DNA of 64,000 bases from CAMFLJ01 sp963702555 (GTDB lineage Bacteria; Actinomycetota; Acidimicrobiia; Acidimicrobiales; Acidimicrobilacustridaceae). This document shows positions 15,300 to 23,336 of the stretch, piece after piece. The position numbers were made by a program, and so were the translations under genes. How positions within the stretch are numbered: position 1 is the stretch's first letter; every line of letters starts with the position of its first letter. Below the pieces are notes generated by a model. The model was not told the DNA's origin, made no database searches, and saw only the letters and a list, made by a program, of their open reading frames with translations. Location: assembly GCA_963702555.1 (NCBI GenBank), contig CAVPCW010000010.1, forward strand, positions 671,947-735,946, read 5' to 3'.

Positions 15300-16553
15300 A
15301 TGACCCGCTTCAACCTGCCCGAGAGCCAGCTGCCCACCGCCTGGTTCAACGTGCTGCCCCGCATGGCCACGCCGATGGACCCGCCGCTGCACCCGGCGAC
15401 CCAGCAGCCGGTCGGGCCCGACGACCTCAGCCCCCTCTTCCCGATGGCCCTCATCGAGCAGGAGATGTCGCCGACGCCGTGGATCGACATCCCCGGCGAG
15501 GTCCTCGACATCCTCAAGCTGTGGCGCCCCACCCCGCTGGTGCGCGCCGAGCGGCTCGAGAAGGCGCTCGGCACCCCGGCCCGCATCTACTTCAAGGACG
15601 AGTCGGTGTCGCCGGCCGGCTCCCACAAGCCCAACAGCGCCGTGCCCCAGGCCTTCTACAACAAGCAGGAAGGCATCACCCGCCTCGCCACCGAGACCGG
15701 CGCCGGTCAGTGGGGCTCGTCGCTGTCGTTCGCGACGGCCCAGTTCGGCATGGAGTGCAAGGTCTACATGGTGCGGGCGAGCTACGAGCAGAAGCCGTAC
15801 CGCAAGGTGATGATGGGCCTCTGGGGCGCCGACGTCGTGCCCAGCCCGGTCGACGACCCCTCCAGCCCAGGCTCGCTCGGCGCGGCCATCTCCGACGCGG
15901 TGCGCGACGCCGTCAGCCGGGAGGACACGCACTACGCCCTCGGCTCGGTGCTCAACCACGTGTGCCTGCACCAGACGATCATCGGCCTCGAGGCCAAGGA
16001 GCAGCTCGCCGCCGCCGGCGAGGTTCGCCCCGACGTGATCCTCGCCTCCTGCGGTGGCGGCTCCAACTTCGCCGGCATCGCGTTCCCGTTCATGGAGGAC
16101 GCCGACGTGCGCCTGGTGGCCGTCGAGCCGGCCTCGTGCCCGACCCTCACCGAGGGCGAGTTCCGCTACGACTTCGGCGACGTCGCCGGCATGACCCCGC
16201 TGATGCCGATGTTCACGCTCGGCCACGACTTCATGCCGCCCTCGATCCACGCCGGCGGGCTGCGCTACCACGGCGACTCGCCGATCGTCTCGCAGCTCCA
16301 CCGTGACGGCCGGGTCGAGGCCGTGGCCTACCCGCAGGGCAAGGTCTTCGAGGCCGCCATGCAGTTCGCCGTGAGCGAGGGCAAGATCCCGGCCCCCGAG
16401 ACCGCCCACGCCATCCGGGGCGCGATCGACGAGGCCCTGGCCGCCAAGGAGACCGGCGAGGAGAAGGTCATCCTCTTCAACTACTCCGGCCACGGCCACC
16501 TCGACCTCGCCGCCTACGACGACTACCTCAACGGCCGCCTGATCGACGCCTGA
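15300..16553 (+). CDS. trpB2: TrpB2-type tryptophan synthase beta-like protein
   Basis: A 417-aa PLP enzyme of the TrpB2 class. WRPTPLVRAERLEKALG, the PLP lysine in AGSHKPNSA (Lys about 110), ETGAGQWGSSLSFA, SCGGGSNFAG and the C-terminal LFNYSGHGHLDL are all TrpB2-like. TrpB2 proteins are longer than TrpB1 at the N-terminus and lack the TrpA contact surface; some make tryptophan from free indole or O-phosphoserine. It lies in the trp cluster together with a normal trpB (17376). An accessory or salvage role is inferred; the TrpB2 assignment itself is firm. Confidence 0.9.
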   Translation: MTRFNLPESQLPTAWFNVLPRMATPMDPPLHPATQQPVGPDDLSPLFPMALIEQEMSPTPWIDIPGEVLDILKLWRPTPLVRAERLEKALGTPARIYFKDESVSPAGSHKPNSAVPQAFYNKQEGITRLATETGAGQWGSSLSFATAQFGMECKVYMVRASYEQKPYRKVMMGLWGADVVPSPVDDPSSPGSLGAAISDAVRDAVSREDTHYALGSVLNHVCLHQTIIGLEAKEQLAAAGEVRPDVILASCGGGSNFAGIAFPFMEDADVRLVAVEPASCPTLTEGEFRYDFGDVAGMTPLMPMFTLGHDFMPPSIHAGGLRYHGDSPIVSQLHRDGRVEAVAYPQGKVFEAAMQFAVSEGKIPAPETAHAIRGAIDEALAAKETGEEKVILFNYSGHGHLDLAAYDDYLNGRLIDA

Positions 16554-16568
16554 TCCCGCACGACACCG

Positions 16569-16616
16569 TTCTGGCATGCGTCCTGCACCCCCTGTGGTGC
16601 AGAACGCATGCCAGAA
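16569..16616. repeat. Long near-perfect inverted repeat between trpB2 and trpF
   Basis: TTCTGGCATGCGT (16569-16581) pairs with ACGCATGCCAGAA (16604-16616), and CTGCACC (16583-16589) with GGTGCAG (16596-16602); one C/A mismatch separates the two helices and the loop is 6 nt. The 20-bp stem is the strongest hairpin in the first half of the window. There is no T-tract. It may end the trpB2 transcript or be a mobile REP/MITE-like element. Confidence 0.75.
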
Positions 16617-16664
16617 GCGCGTCCGACGGGCGGAATCGGGGGAGGGTGGGCGTGGGTCGGGCGG

Positions 16665-16670
16665 TAGCGT
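16665..16670 (+). promoter_or_regulatory. -10 box of trpF
   Basis: TAGCGT, 7 nt before GTG 16678, with no ribosome-binding site; leaderless trpF-trpB-trpA transcript predicted. Confidence 0.55.
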
Positions 16671-16677
16671 CCGGCCC

Positions 16678-17313
16678 GTGTTCGTGAAGGTCTGTGGGAT
16701 CACCAACCGGGAGGACGCCCTCTTCGCCGTGGCGATGGGGGCCGACGCGGTCGGGCTGATCTTCGCCGAGGGCTCGCCCCGCCAGGTCACCCCCGATGCC
16801 GCCGCCGCCATCGTCCGCGAGCTCCCCCCGGGCACCCTCGCCATCGGGGTCTTCCGCGACGAGCGCCCCGAGCGCATCCTCGAGATCGTCGACCACGCCC
16901 GGCTCGGCGGCGTGCAGTTGCACGGCCACGAGACCCCGGCCGAGGCCGCCGTGGTGCGGCGCCGGGTGCCGTTCCTCGTCCAGGCCTTCGGCGCCGACGA
17001 CCCCCGCCTCGACCGCATCGACGACTACGACGTCGACGCCGTGCTGCTCGACTCCAGCACGCCCGGCTCCGGCGTGGCCTTCGACTGGAAGCTCGCCGAG
17101 CGGTTCGTCCCCGGGCGGCGGGTGATCCTCGCCGGCGGCCTCACCCCCGACAACGTGGGCCAGGCGGTGGCCCAGGTGCGGCCCTGGGGCGTCGACGTGG
17201 CGAGCGGGGTGGAGGCGTCCCCGGGCCGCAAGGACCCGGTCAAGGTCCGCCACTTCGTGGCCAACGCGGCAGAAGCGCTCTCCGAGTTCCCCGCCGCCGA
17301 CGGCTCCGCGTAG
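16678..17313 (+). CDS. trpF: Phosphoribosylanthranilate isomerase
   Basis: TIM-barrel isomerase of the tryptophan pathway. The 211-aa protein starts VFVKVCGITNREDAL with the catalytic Cys, and continues with GVQLHGHETP, LLDSSTPGSG (catalytic Asp), LAGGLTPDNV and VDVASGVEASPGRKDP. A separate trpF is notable because many actinobacteria lack it and rely on PriA. It starts at GTG 16678 directly after a -10 box. Confidence 0.95.
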   Translation: MFVKVCGITNREDALFAVAMGADAVGLIFAEGSPRQVTPDAAAAIVRELPPGTLAIGVFRDERPERILEIVDHARLGGVQLHGHETPAEAAVVRRRVPFLVQAFGADDPRLDRIDDYDVDAVLLDSSTPGSGVAFDWKLAERFVPGRRVILAGGLTPDNVGQAVAQVRPWGVDVASGVEASPGRKDPVKVRHFVANAAEALSEFPAADGSA

Positions 17314-17375
17314 CCTCACCCGTCCTGGCGTCCCCCGCTCCACCCCACGCCCTGTCCGAGAGGTCTCCCCGTCCC

Positions 17376-18536
17376 ATGGCCCTTCCCGAGCCGTCCTCCA
17401 GCGGCCGATTCGGCGAGTTCGGCGGTCGTTACGTCCCCGAGACGCTGGTCCCCGCCTGCCTCGAGCTCGAGGACGCGTTCCGCGACGCCTGGGCCGACAC
17501 CGCCTTCCGCACCCAGCTCGACGACCTCCTGCGCGACTACGCCGGCCGTCCGTCGCCGCTCACCGAGTGCCACCGCCTCTCCGAGGAGCTCGGCGGCGTG
17601 CGGATGCTGCTCAAGCGGGAGGACCTCAACCACACGGGCAGCCACAAGATCAACAACGTGCTCGGCCAGGCCCTCCTCGCCCAGCGCATGGGCAAGACCC
17701 GCCTGGTGGCCGAGACCGGCGCCGGCCAGCACGGCGTGGCCACCGCCACCGCCGCCGCCCTGCTGGGCATGGAGTGCATGGTCTACATGGGCGAGGTCGA
17801 CATGGCCCGCCAGGCGCTCAACGTGTTCCGGATGCGCCTGCTCGGTGCCGAGGTCGTGCCGGCCATGTCCGGTAGCCGCACGCTGAAGGACGCCGTGAAC
17901 GAGGCCATGCGTGACTGGGTCGGCACCGTGGAGAACACCCACTACTGCCTCGGCTCGGTGATGGGCCCGCACCCGTACCCGTGGATGGTGCGCGAGTTCC
18001 ACACCGTCATCGGCACCGAGGCCCGGACCCAGTGCGCCCAGCTGCTCGACGGCGGCGTCCCCGACGTCGTCACCGCCTGCGTGGGTGGTGGCTCGAACGC
18101 CATCGGGATCTTCAGCGGCTTCGCCGACACCGACGCCGAGCTGGTCGGCGTCGAGCCCGCCGGGGGAGCGGCCGTGGGCCGCGGCGTGCCCGGTGTGGTG
18201 CACGGGATGAAGAGCTACCTCATGCAGGACGAGTTCGGTCAGGTGCAGGAGGCCCAGTCGATCTCGGCCGGCCTCGACTACCCGGGCGTCGGCCCCGAGC
18301 ACAGCCACCTCTCGTCCATCGGGCGGGCCCGCTACGAGCAGGTCACCGACGCCGAGGTCATCGACGCCTTCCAGCTGCTCAGCCGCACCGAGGGGATCAT
18401 CCCCGCCCTCGAGCCGGCCCACGCCCTCGCCTGGGTGAGCCGTGACCGCGAGGTCCTCGCCGGCAAGACGGTGCTGCTCAACCTGTCCGGGCGCGGCGAC
18501 AAGGACGTCGGCCAGATGATGGAGATCCTCGGATGA
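17376..18536 (+). CDS. trpB: Tryptophan synthase beta chain (TrpB1)
   Basis: PLP enzyme joining indole and serine. The 386-aa protein has GEFGGRYVPETL, LKREDLNHTGSHKINN with PLP Lys about residue 91, ETGAGQHGVATATA, CVGGGSNAIGIF, GPEHSHLSSIGRA and LSGRGDKD, all typical of TrpB1. It overlaps trpA by ATGA, as needed for equal synthesis of the alpha-beta complex. The ribosome-binding site is weak (AGAGG about 15 nt upstream). Confidence 0.97.
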   Translation: MALPEPSSSGRFGEFGGRYVPETLVPACLELEDAFRDAWADTAFRTQLDDLLRDYAGRPSPLTECHRLSEELGGVRMLLKREDLNHTGSHKINNVLGQALLAQRMGKTRLVAETGAGQHGVATATAAALLGMECMVYMGEVDMARQALNVFRMRLLGAEVVPAMSGSRTLKDAVNEAMRDWVGTVENTHYCLGSVMGPHPYPWMVREFHTVIGTEARTQCAQLLDGGVPDVVTACVGGGSNAIGIFSGFADTDAELVGVEPAGGAAVGRGVPGVVHGMKSYLMQDEFGQVQEAQSISAGLDYPGVGPEHSHLSSIGRARYEQVTDAEVIDAFQLLSRTEGIIPALEPAHALAWVSRDREVLAGKTVLLNLSGRGDKDVGQMMEILG

Positions 18537-19363
18537 CGCTGTCCCCGGCCGAAGAGGGCCTGACCGTTCCCGAGGCCCCCGCCGAGCCAGGCATCCTCGA
18601 GACCGCCCTGCGGGCCGGCCGTGACGCCGGCCGCAAGCTGCTCGTCCCCTACGTCACCGGTGGCTACGGCACCGACTGGGCCGAGGTCGTGCGGGCGGTG
18701 GCCGACGCCGGCGCCGACGCCATCGAGATCGGGATCCCCTTCTCCGACCCCGTGATGGACGGCCCGGTCATCCAGGAGGCGAGCGAGGAGGCCCTGCGGG
18801 CCGGGGCCACGCCCGTGACCATCCTCGAGGAGCTCCGGGGGATCGACGCCGGCGTGCCGCTGGCCGTCATGACCTATTACAACCTCGCCTTCCACATGGG
18901 CCACGAGCGCTTCGCCGACTCGCTCGCCGAGGCCGGAGTGGCCGCGGCGATCCTCCCCGACCTCCCGCTCGAGGAGGTCGGCCCGTGGGCCACCGCCGCC
19001 GACGCCGCCGGGGTCGAGACCGTGCTGCTGGCCGCCCCCACCGCCCCCGACGAGCGCCTCCCGCGGGTCGTGGCCCGGGCCCGGGGCTTCGTCTATGCCG
19101 TGGGCCTCCTCGGCGTCACCGGTGAACGCGACGCCCTGGCGGCGTCGTCGCTGGTCATCGCCCGCCGCCTCAAGGCCGTCACCGACAAGCCGGTGCTGGT
19201 CGGGGTGGGCGTGTCCACCCCCGAGCAGGCCGTGGAGGTGTGCTCGGTGGCCGATGGGGTCGTCATCGGCTCCGCCCTCATGCGCCGGGTGCTCGAGGGT
19301 GTGGGCCCGACCGGTGCCGGGGCGTTCGTGGCCGAGGTCCGCGCCGCCCTCGACGCCTCCTGA
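18533..19363 (+). CDS. trpA: Tryptophan synthase alpha chain
   Basis: TIM-barrel subunit that cleaves indole-3-glycerol phosphate. The 276-aa protein has LLVPYVTGGYGTDW, IEIGIPFSDPVMDGPVIQ with the catalytic Glu and Asp, MTYYNLAFHMG, LPDLPLEE, VYAVGLLGVTGERDAL and VGVGVSTPEQA. The N-terminus is about 25 residues longer than usual (MTLSPAEEGLTVPEAPAEPG). The ATG overlaps the trpB stop. The ATG could be only a coupling start, but no later start fits better. Confidence 0.96.
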   Translation: MTLSPAEEGLTVPEAPAEPGILETALRAGRDAGRKLLVPYVTGGYGTDWAEVVRAVADAGADAIEIGIPFSDPVMDGPVIQEASEEALRAGATPVTILEELRGIDAGVPLAVMTYYNLAFHMGHERFADSLAEAGVAAAILPDLPLEEVGPWATAADAAGVETVLLAAPTAPDERLPRVVARARGFVYAVGLLGVTGERDALAASSLVIARRLKAVTDKPVLVGVGVSTPEQAVEVCSVADGVVIGSALMRRVLEGVGPTGAGAFVAEVRAALDAS

Positions 19364-19401
19364 CGGGACGAACGGCCATGGGCGCGCCCGGCGTCGCTCG
19401 C

Positions 19402-19407
19402 TAGGGT
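19402..19407 (+). promoter_or_regulatory. -10 box of the truncated globin gene
   Basis: TAGGGT, 8 nt before ATG 19416; no ribosome-binding site. Confidence 0.5.
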
Positions 19408-19415
19408 CGGCACCG

Positions 19416-19814
19416 ATGACGAACGTCGAGCAGCCCCTCTTCGACCGCGTCGACGGTGTCGACTTCTTCGTGCGCCTGGTCGACCGCTTCTACGCCGGCG
19501 TGCAGGCCGATCCCGTGCTGCTGCCGCTGTACCCGCCCGACGACATGGACGGAGCCAAGGAGCGCCTGGCGCTGTTCCTGGTGCAGTTCTGGGGCGGGCC
19601 CACGACCTACAGCGACGCCCGTGGCCATCCCCGCCTGCGGATGCGCCACGCCCCCTTCGCCATCGGTGAGGCCGAGCGCGAGGCCTGGTACCGCAACATG
19701 GCCATCGCGGTGGGGGAGATGGTCGAGGCGGGTGAGCTGTCGGCCGACGACGAGGCGCGGATGCTGTCGTACTTCCACCAGGCGGCGCGGCACATGATCA
19801 ACGTCGAGGCCTGA
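19416..19814 (+). CDS. glbO: Group II truncated hemoglobin
   Basis: A 132-aa 2-on-2 globin. FVRLVDRFYAGVQADPVLLPLYP covers the B-E region, FLVQFWGGPTTYSDARGHPRL is the group II signature, RMRHAPFAIG holds the proximal His, and EREAWYRNMAIAV carries the G-helix Trp typical of GlbO/YjbI. Such proteins bind O2 or NO, and link to oxidative stress or respiration. It stands alone after trpA, with its own promoter and a hairpin behind it. Confidence 0.92.
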   Translation: MTNVEQPLFDRVDGVDFFVRLVDRFYAGVQADPVLLPLYPPDDMDGAKERLALFLVQFWGGPTTYSDARGHPRLRMRHAPFAIGEAEREAWYRNMAIAVGEMVEAGELSADDEARMLSYFHQAARHMINVEA

Positions 19815-19831
19815 GACGCCGGTCACAACAG

Positions 19832-19851
19832 GCCCCGATGCCAGTCGGGGC
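19832..19851 (+). terminator. Hairpin after the truncated globin gene
   Basis: GCCCCGA (19832-19838) pairs with TCGGGGC (19845-19851), 6-nt loop, no T-tract. The rest of 19852-20010 shows no further gene; it must hold the HU promoter, which I could not place. Confidence 0.5.
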
Positions 19852-20026
19852 ACGGTGTCGTCGGATGCAAGGACCTGCATGTTCATGCGGGGGATCCCGG
19901 GATATCCACCCGTTGGGGGGCAACTCCCGCAATGCTGTCCCCATCGGGCGGTTCCGTCCGAGTTCGACAGCAGGCCCGGCCACCCGACCCGGGACCAGTC
20001 CCGAGCCGGGCCGACAGGAGGAAGTC

Positions 20027-20311
20027 ATGACCAAGAGCGAACTGATCGCCGAGATTGCGAACCGCACCGGCCTCGCCAAGACCGATGTCGAGAAGTCCCT
20101 CAAGGCCTTCGAAGACATCGCCCACGAGGTCGTCGCCAAGGGTGAGGAGAAGCTCACCCTGCCGGGCTTCCTGAGCTTCGAGCAGGTTCCCCGCAGCGCC
20201 CGCACCGCCCGCAACCCGCAGACGGGCGAGACCATCCAGGTCCCGGCCTCCAAGGCCGCCAAGGTGACCGCCGGCTCCAAGCTGAAGGCCTCCGCCAAGG
20301 GCGCCAAGTAG
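20027..20311 (+). CDS. hup: HU-family DNA-binding protein
   Basis: Histone-like protein that bends and packs DNA. The 94-aa protein begins MTKSELIAEIANRTGLAKTD and has LPGFLSFEQVPRSARTARNPQTGE, the beta-arm region with the Arg/Asn-Pro tip. It has only a short Lys/Ala end (KLKASAKGAK), not the long repeat tail of mycobacterial HupB. ATG 20027 has a perfect ribosome-binding site (AGGAGG, 20016-20021), unlike the leaderless genes around it, which fits a highly expressed gene. Confidence 0.95.
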   Translation: MTKSELIAEIANRTGLAKTDVEKSLKAFEDIAHEVVAKGEEKLTLPGFLSFEQVPRSARTARNPQTGETIQVPASKAAKVTAGSKLKASAKGAK

Positions 20312-20352
20312 TCGTAGTACCTCGGGCCCGGCCGGGCCCGACGTCGATGTGG

Positions 20353-20378
20353 ACGGGGAGCGCTCAGGCGCTCCCCGT
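20353..20378. terminator. Perfect 11-bp hairpin after hup
   Basis: ACGGGGAGCGC (20353-20363) and GCGCTCCCCGT (20368-20378) with TCAG loop. No T-tract. Probable terminator of hup. Confidence 0.65.
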
Positions 20379-20416
20379 GCCGCGTCCGGGCGGCCACGGG
20401 GCCCTCCTGCGGCGGC

Positions 20417-20422
20417 TAGCTT
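20417..20422 (+). promoter_or_regulatory. -10 box of the peroxiredoxin gene
   Basis: TAGCTT, 7 nt before ATG 20430; no ribosome-binding site. Confidence 0.5.
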
Positions 20423-20429
20423 CGGCGCC

Positions 20430-20888
20430 ATGACGACGCTCTCCGCCGGTGACAAGGCTCCCGCGTTCACCCTGCTCGACCAGGACGAGAACAAGGTGAA
20501 GCTCTCCGACTTCAAGGGCCGCAAGGTGCTCGTGTACTTCTACCCGAAGGCCGACACGCCCGGCTGCACCACCCAGTCCTGCGCCCTGCGCGACATCGCC
20601 GGCGACATCGGCGACACCGCCATCCTCGGCATCAGCCCCGACGCTCCGGCCAAGCAGAAGAAGTTCGACGAGAAGTACTCCCTCGGCTTCCCGCTGCTCG
20701 CCGACACCGAGCACGCCGTGGCCGAGGCCTTCTCGGTCTGGGGCGAGAAGAAGAACTACGGCCGCACCTACATGGGCATCATCCGCTCCGCCTTCCTGAT
20801 CGACGAGAAGGGCAAGGTCGCCGAGGCCTGGTACAAGATCAGCCCCAAGGACACGCCCACCAAGCTGCTCAAGGCCCTCGAGGGGTGA
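20430..20888 (+). CDS. bcp: Thioredoxin-dependent peroxiredoxin, Bcp/PrxQ type
   Basis: Reduces peroxides using thioredoxin. The 152-aa protein has APAFTLLDQDENKVKLSDFKG, the peroxidatic Cys in PKADTPGCTTQSC (Cys about 46) with the resolving Cys five residues later (about 51), the usual PrxQ alpha arrangement, and LLADTEHAVAEAF. Its TGA overlaps the GTG of the FabZ-like gene, so the two are co-translated. Confidence 0.95.
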   Translation: MTTLSAGDKAPAFTLLDQDENKVKLSDFKGRKVLVYFYPKADTPGCTTQSCALRDIAGDIGDTAILGISPDAPAKQKKFDEKYSLGFPLLADTEHAVAEAFSVWGEKKNYGRTYMGIIRSAFLIDEKGKVAEAWYKISPKDTPTKLLKALEG

Positions 20889-21313
20889 GCGGCCTCCCGG
20901 CCCCGGCCGACGTCCTGCCCCACCGCCCGCCGTTCCTCCTGCTCGACGAGGTCGTCGAGCTCCGCATCGGCGAGGGCGCCAAGGGCCTGTGGCGCCTCAC
21001 CGGCGACGAGGACTTCTTCGCCGGGCACTTCCCGGGGCGCCCCACCCTCCCCGGTGTGCTGATGCTCGAGGCGATCGCCCAGCTCGGTGCCTACGCCGTG
21101 CTCTCCGACGAGCGCTTCGCCGGCAAGCTGCCGCTGTTCGGCGGGGTCGAGAAGTCCCGCTTCCGTCGCCAGGTCCTGCCCGGCGACACCCTCGAGCTCG
21201 AGGTCGAGCTGGGCCGGATGTCGGCCCGGGCCGGCAAGGGCTCGGGCCGGGCCCACGTGGGCGGCGAGACCGCCTGCGAGACCGAGCTCCTCTTCGTCTT
21301 CGCCGACGCCTGA
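20885..21313 (+). CDS. fabZ: FabZ-like 3-hydroxyacyl-ACP dehydratase
   Basis: A 142-aa hot-dog-fold protein. LPHRPPFLLLDEVVEL and the active-site His in FFAGHFPGRPTLPGVLMLEAIAQ match FabZ, as does KSRFRRQVLPGDTLELEVEL. FabZ dehydrates beta-hydroxyacyl-ACP in fatty acid elongation. The catalytic Glu equivalent lies in VLMLEA. It is 1.5 kb from the fabD-fabF cluster and on the opposite strand. Actinobacteria often use HadABC instead, so a dedicated FabZ is noteworthy but the motif match is clear. Confidence 0.88.
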   Translation: MSGLPAPADVLPHRPPFLLLDEVVELRIGEGAKGLWRLTGDEDFFAGHFPGRPTLPGVLMLEAIAQLGAYAVLSDERFAGKLPLFGGVEKSRFRRQVLPGDTLELEVELGRMSARAGKGSGRAHVGGETACETELLFVFADA

Positions 21314-21335
21314 GCGCAACGGGGGAGGGGGACCC

Positions 21336-21815
21336 GTGCCCGTCACCGTGATCGACAGCCCGATCGGGCCCCTGGCGCTCACCGCCGGGCCGGCCGGGAT
21401 GGTGCGCGTCGACTTCGGCGCGGTGCCGCTGGTCGACGACCCGGGCGGCGGCGCGCCGGCCGAGGCGCACCTGGCCCAGGCGGCCGACGAGCTCGAGGAG
21501 TACTTCGCCGGCAGCCGCCGGGCCTTCACCGTCGCCCTCGACCGCTCCGAGCGCCGAGGCTTCCGGGGCGAGGTCCTCACCGCCCTGGAGACGGTGCCCT
21601 ACGGGGAGACCGTCAGCTACGGGGAGCTGGCCGGCATGGCGGGACGCCCACTCGCGTCTCGGGCCGTGGGCACGGCGATGGCCACGAACCCGCTGCCGCT
21701 CGTCGTGCCCTGCCACCGGGTGGTCGCCGCTGGTGGCCGCCTGGGCGGCTACGGGCCCGGTCCGGAGCTGAAGCTCCAGCTGCTCGAGCTGGAAGGTGGG
21801 TGGCCCGCCCCCTGA
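21336..21815 (+). CDS. ogt: Methylated-DNA--protein-cysteine methyltransferase
   Basis: Suicide repair protein that takes alkyl groups from O6-methylguanine. The 159-aa protein has the helix-turn-helix VPYGETVSYGELAGMAGRP, the Asn-containing hinge ATNPLPLVV, and the acceptor Cys in PCHRVV (about residue 126). The C-terminal GGYGPGPELKLQLLELE matches Ogt. It lacks the Ada N-terminal domain. GTG 21336 follows a G-rich ribosome-binding site (GGGGGAGGGG). Confidence 0.94.
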   Translation: MPVTVIDSPIGPLALTAGPAGMVRVDFGAVPLVDDPGGGAPAEAHLAQAADELEEYFAGSRRAFTVALDRSERRGFRGEVLTALETVPYGETVSYGELAGMAGRPLASRAVGTAMATNPLPLVVPCHRVVAAGGRLGGYGPGPELKLQLLELEGGWPAP

Positions 21816-21826
21816 GGAGGCGGGCC
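21802..21826. terminator. Hairpin between convergent ogt and fabF
   Basis: GGCCCGCC (21802-21809) pairs with GGCGGGCC (21819-21826). It overlaps the end of ogt and lies before the fabF stop, so it could serve both genes. No T-tract. Confidence 0.45.
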
Positions 21827-21836
21827 GGTCACCGGT

Positions 21837-23012
21837 CTAGGAGGCGGGGCCGATCACGACGCAGCCGTTGTGACCGCCGAAGCCGAAGCTGTTCGAGAGA
21901 ACCGGGCCGGGGGTCCACTCGCGGGCCTCGCCGACGACGAGGTCGATCGGGGCCATCTCCGGATCGGGGGTCTGGTAGCCCGCGGTGGGCGGGATCAGGC
22001 CCTTCTGGATGCCGAGCACGATGCCGACGGCCTCGAGGGCGCCGGCGGCGCCGAGCGAGTGGCCGGTGACGCCCTTGAACGACGTGACCGGAGGGCCGGC
22101 CGGGCCGAAGAGCTTGGCGATGGCCTCGGCCTCGGCCGCGTCGTTGAGCGGCGTCGAGGTGCCGTGGGCGTTGATGTGGGCGATGTCGGAGGGGTCGAGC
22201 CCCGCGTCGGCCAGCGCCAGCTCCATGCAGGCGATGGCGCCTGCACCACCCGGGGCCGGGGCGGTGATGTGGTGGGCGTCGGCCGTGGACGCCGCGCCCA
22301 GCACCTCGGCGAGGATCGTGGCGCCGCGGGCCTTGGCGGTCTCCCACTCCTCGAGCACCAGCACGCCGGCGCCCTCGGCCATCACGAAGCCGTCACGGTC
22401 CTTGTCGAAGGGACGTGACGTCAACGACGACGACATGGCGGTCATGTTCGTGAAGCCGGCGATGCACGTGGGGGTCATCGTCGACTCGGAGCTGCCGGTG
22501 ACCATGGCGTCGCAGCGGCCGTAGGCGATGAGCCGGTAGGCGTTGCCGATCGACTGGGTGCCGGCGGCGCAGGCGGTGCAGGTGTTCTCGGCGGGGCCCT
22601 GGAACCCGTACTTCATGGACACCGCAGCCGAGGCCGCGTTGGCCATGAGCATGGGGATCATGAACGGGCTGACCCGGCGGGGGCCCTTGTTCTCGTTGAC
22701 CAGCACCTGGTCCTCGAGGGTGGTGAGGCCCCCGATGCCGGTGCCGATCCAGGTGCCGATCCGGAGGGGGTCGGCCTGGAGGTCGCCCGACATGGCGAGC
22801 GCCTCGGCGGTCGCGGCCAGCGCGAACTGGGCGAAGCGGTCGGTGCGGCGAGCTTCCTTCGGGTTGGCGAAGTAGAGCTCGGGATCGAAGTCGGTCACCC
22901 GGCGGAGGCCTTCGGGAGGGGCGCTGTTGAGCCCGTCCCAGAAGGCCTCGTTGCCGATGCCGCACGGGCTGACGACACCGACACCGGTGATGGCGACCCG
23001 GCGGCCGGCCAT
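21837..23012 (-). CDS. fabF: 3-oxoacyl-ACP synthase II (KAS II)
   Basis: Elongating condensing enzyme of fatty acid synthesis. The 391-aa protein has VAITGVGVVSPCGIGNEAFW, the nucleophile Cys in NTCTACAAGTQSIG (about residue 148), the catalytic His in HINAHGTSTPLND and SFKGVTGHSLGAAGALE, and the Gly-rich end NSFGFGGHNGCVV. It is last in the fab cluster and its ATG overlaps the acpP stop. Confidence 0.96.
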   Translation of the reverse strand: MAGRRVAITGVGVVSPCGIGNEAFWDGLNSAPPEGLRRVTDFDPELYFANPKEARRTDRFAQFALAATAEALAMSGDLQADPLRIGTWIGTGIGGLTTLEDQVLVNENKGPRRVSPFMIPMLMANAASAAVSMKYGFQGPAENTCTACAAGTQSIGNAYRLIAYGRCDAMVTGSSESTMTPTCIAGFTNMTAMSSSLTSRPFDKDRDGFVMAEGAGVLVLEEWETAKARGATILAEVLGAASTADAHHITAPAPGGAGAIACMELALADAGLDPSDIAHINAHGTSTPLNDAAEAEAIAKLFGPAGPPVTSFKGVTGHSLGAAGALEAVGIVLGIQKGLIPPTAGYQTPDPEMAPIDLVVGEAREWTPGPVLSNSFGFGGHNGCVVIGPAS

Positions 23013-23248
23013 CACTGCTTTGAGGTGACGAGCTCGAACGCCTGCCCGACGGTCTCGATGCCTTCCAGCTCGGACTCGTCGACGGTGACGTCGAACTCCT
23101 CCTCGAGGGCCATGACCAGCTCGACGAGGTCGAGGCTGTCGGCGTCGAGGTCGTCGCCGAACTTGGCCTCCATGGTCACCTGATCGGGCTGGACGGCCAG
23201 CACCTCGACGGCGCACTTGCGGAAGCGCTCGAAGCGTTCGTCACTCAC
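23012..23248 (-). CDS. acpP: Acyl carrier protein
   Basis: A 78-aa acidic carrier protein. The phosphopantetheine Ser lies in DLDADSLDLVELVMALEE (Ser about 38). The end is EGIETVGQAFELVTSKQ. It starts at GTG 23248 behind a strong ribosome-binding site (AAGGAG, 7 nt upstream), unlike the coupled genes around it, as expected for a protein needed in large amounts. Confidence 0.96.
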   Translation of the reverse strand: MSDERFERFRKCAVEVLAVQPDQVTMEAKFGDDLDADSLDLVELVMALEEEFDVTVDESELEGIETVGQAFELVTSKQ

Positions 23249-23336
23249 TGGTTGCTCCTTGTGTGGGGTGGTTCCACGCTAGTCGTGCGTGGATCGGGGA
23301 TCGGTCGCCGGACGGGTCCGGGGGACTGCTGGTGGG

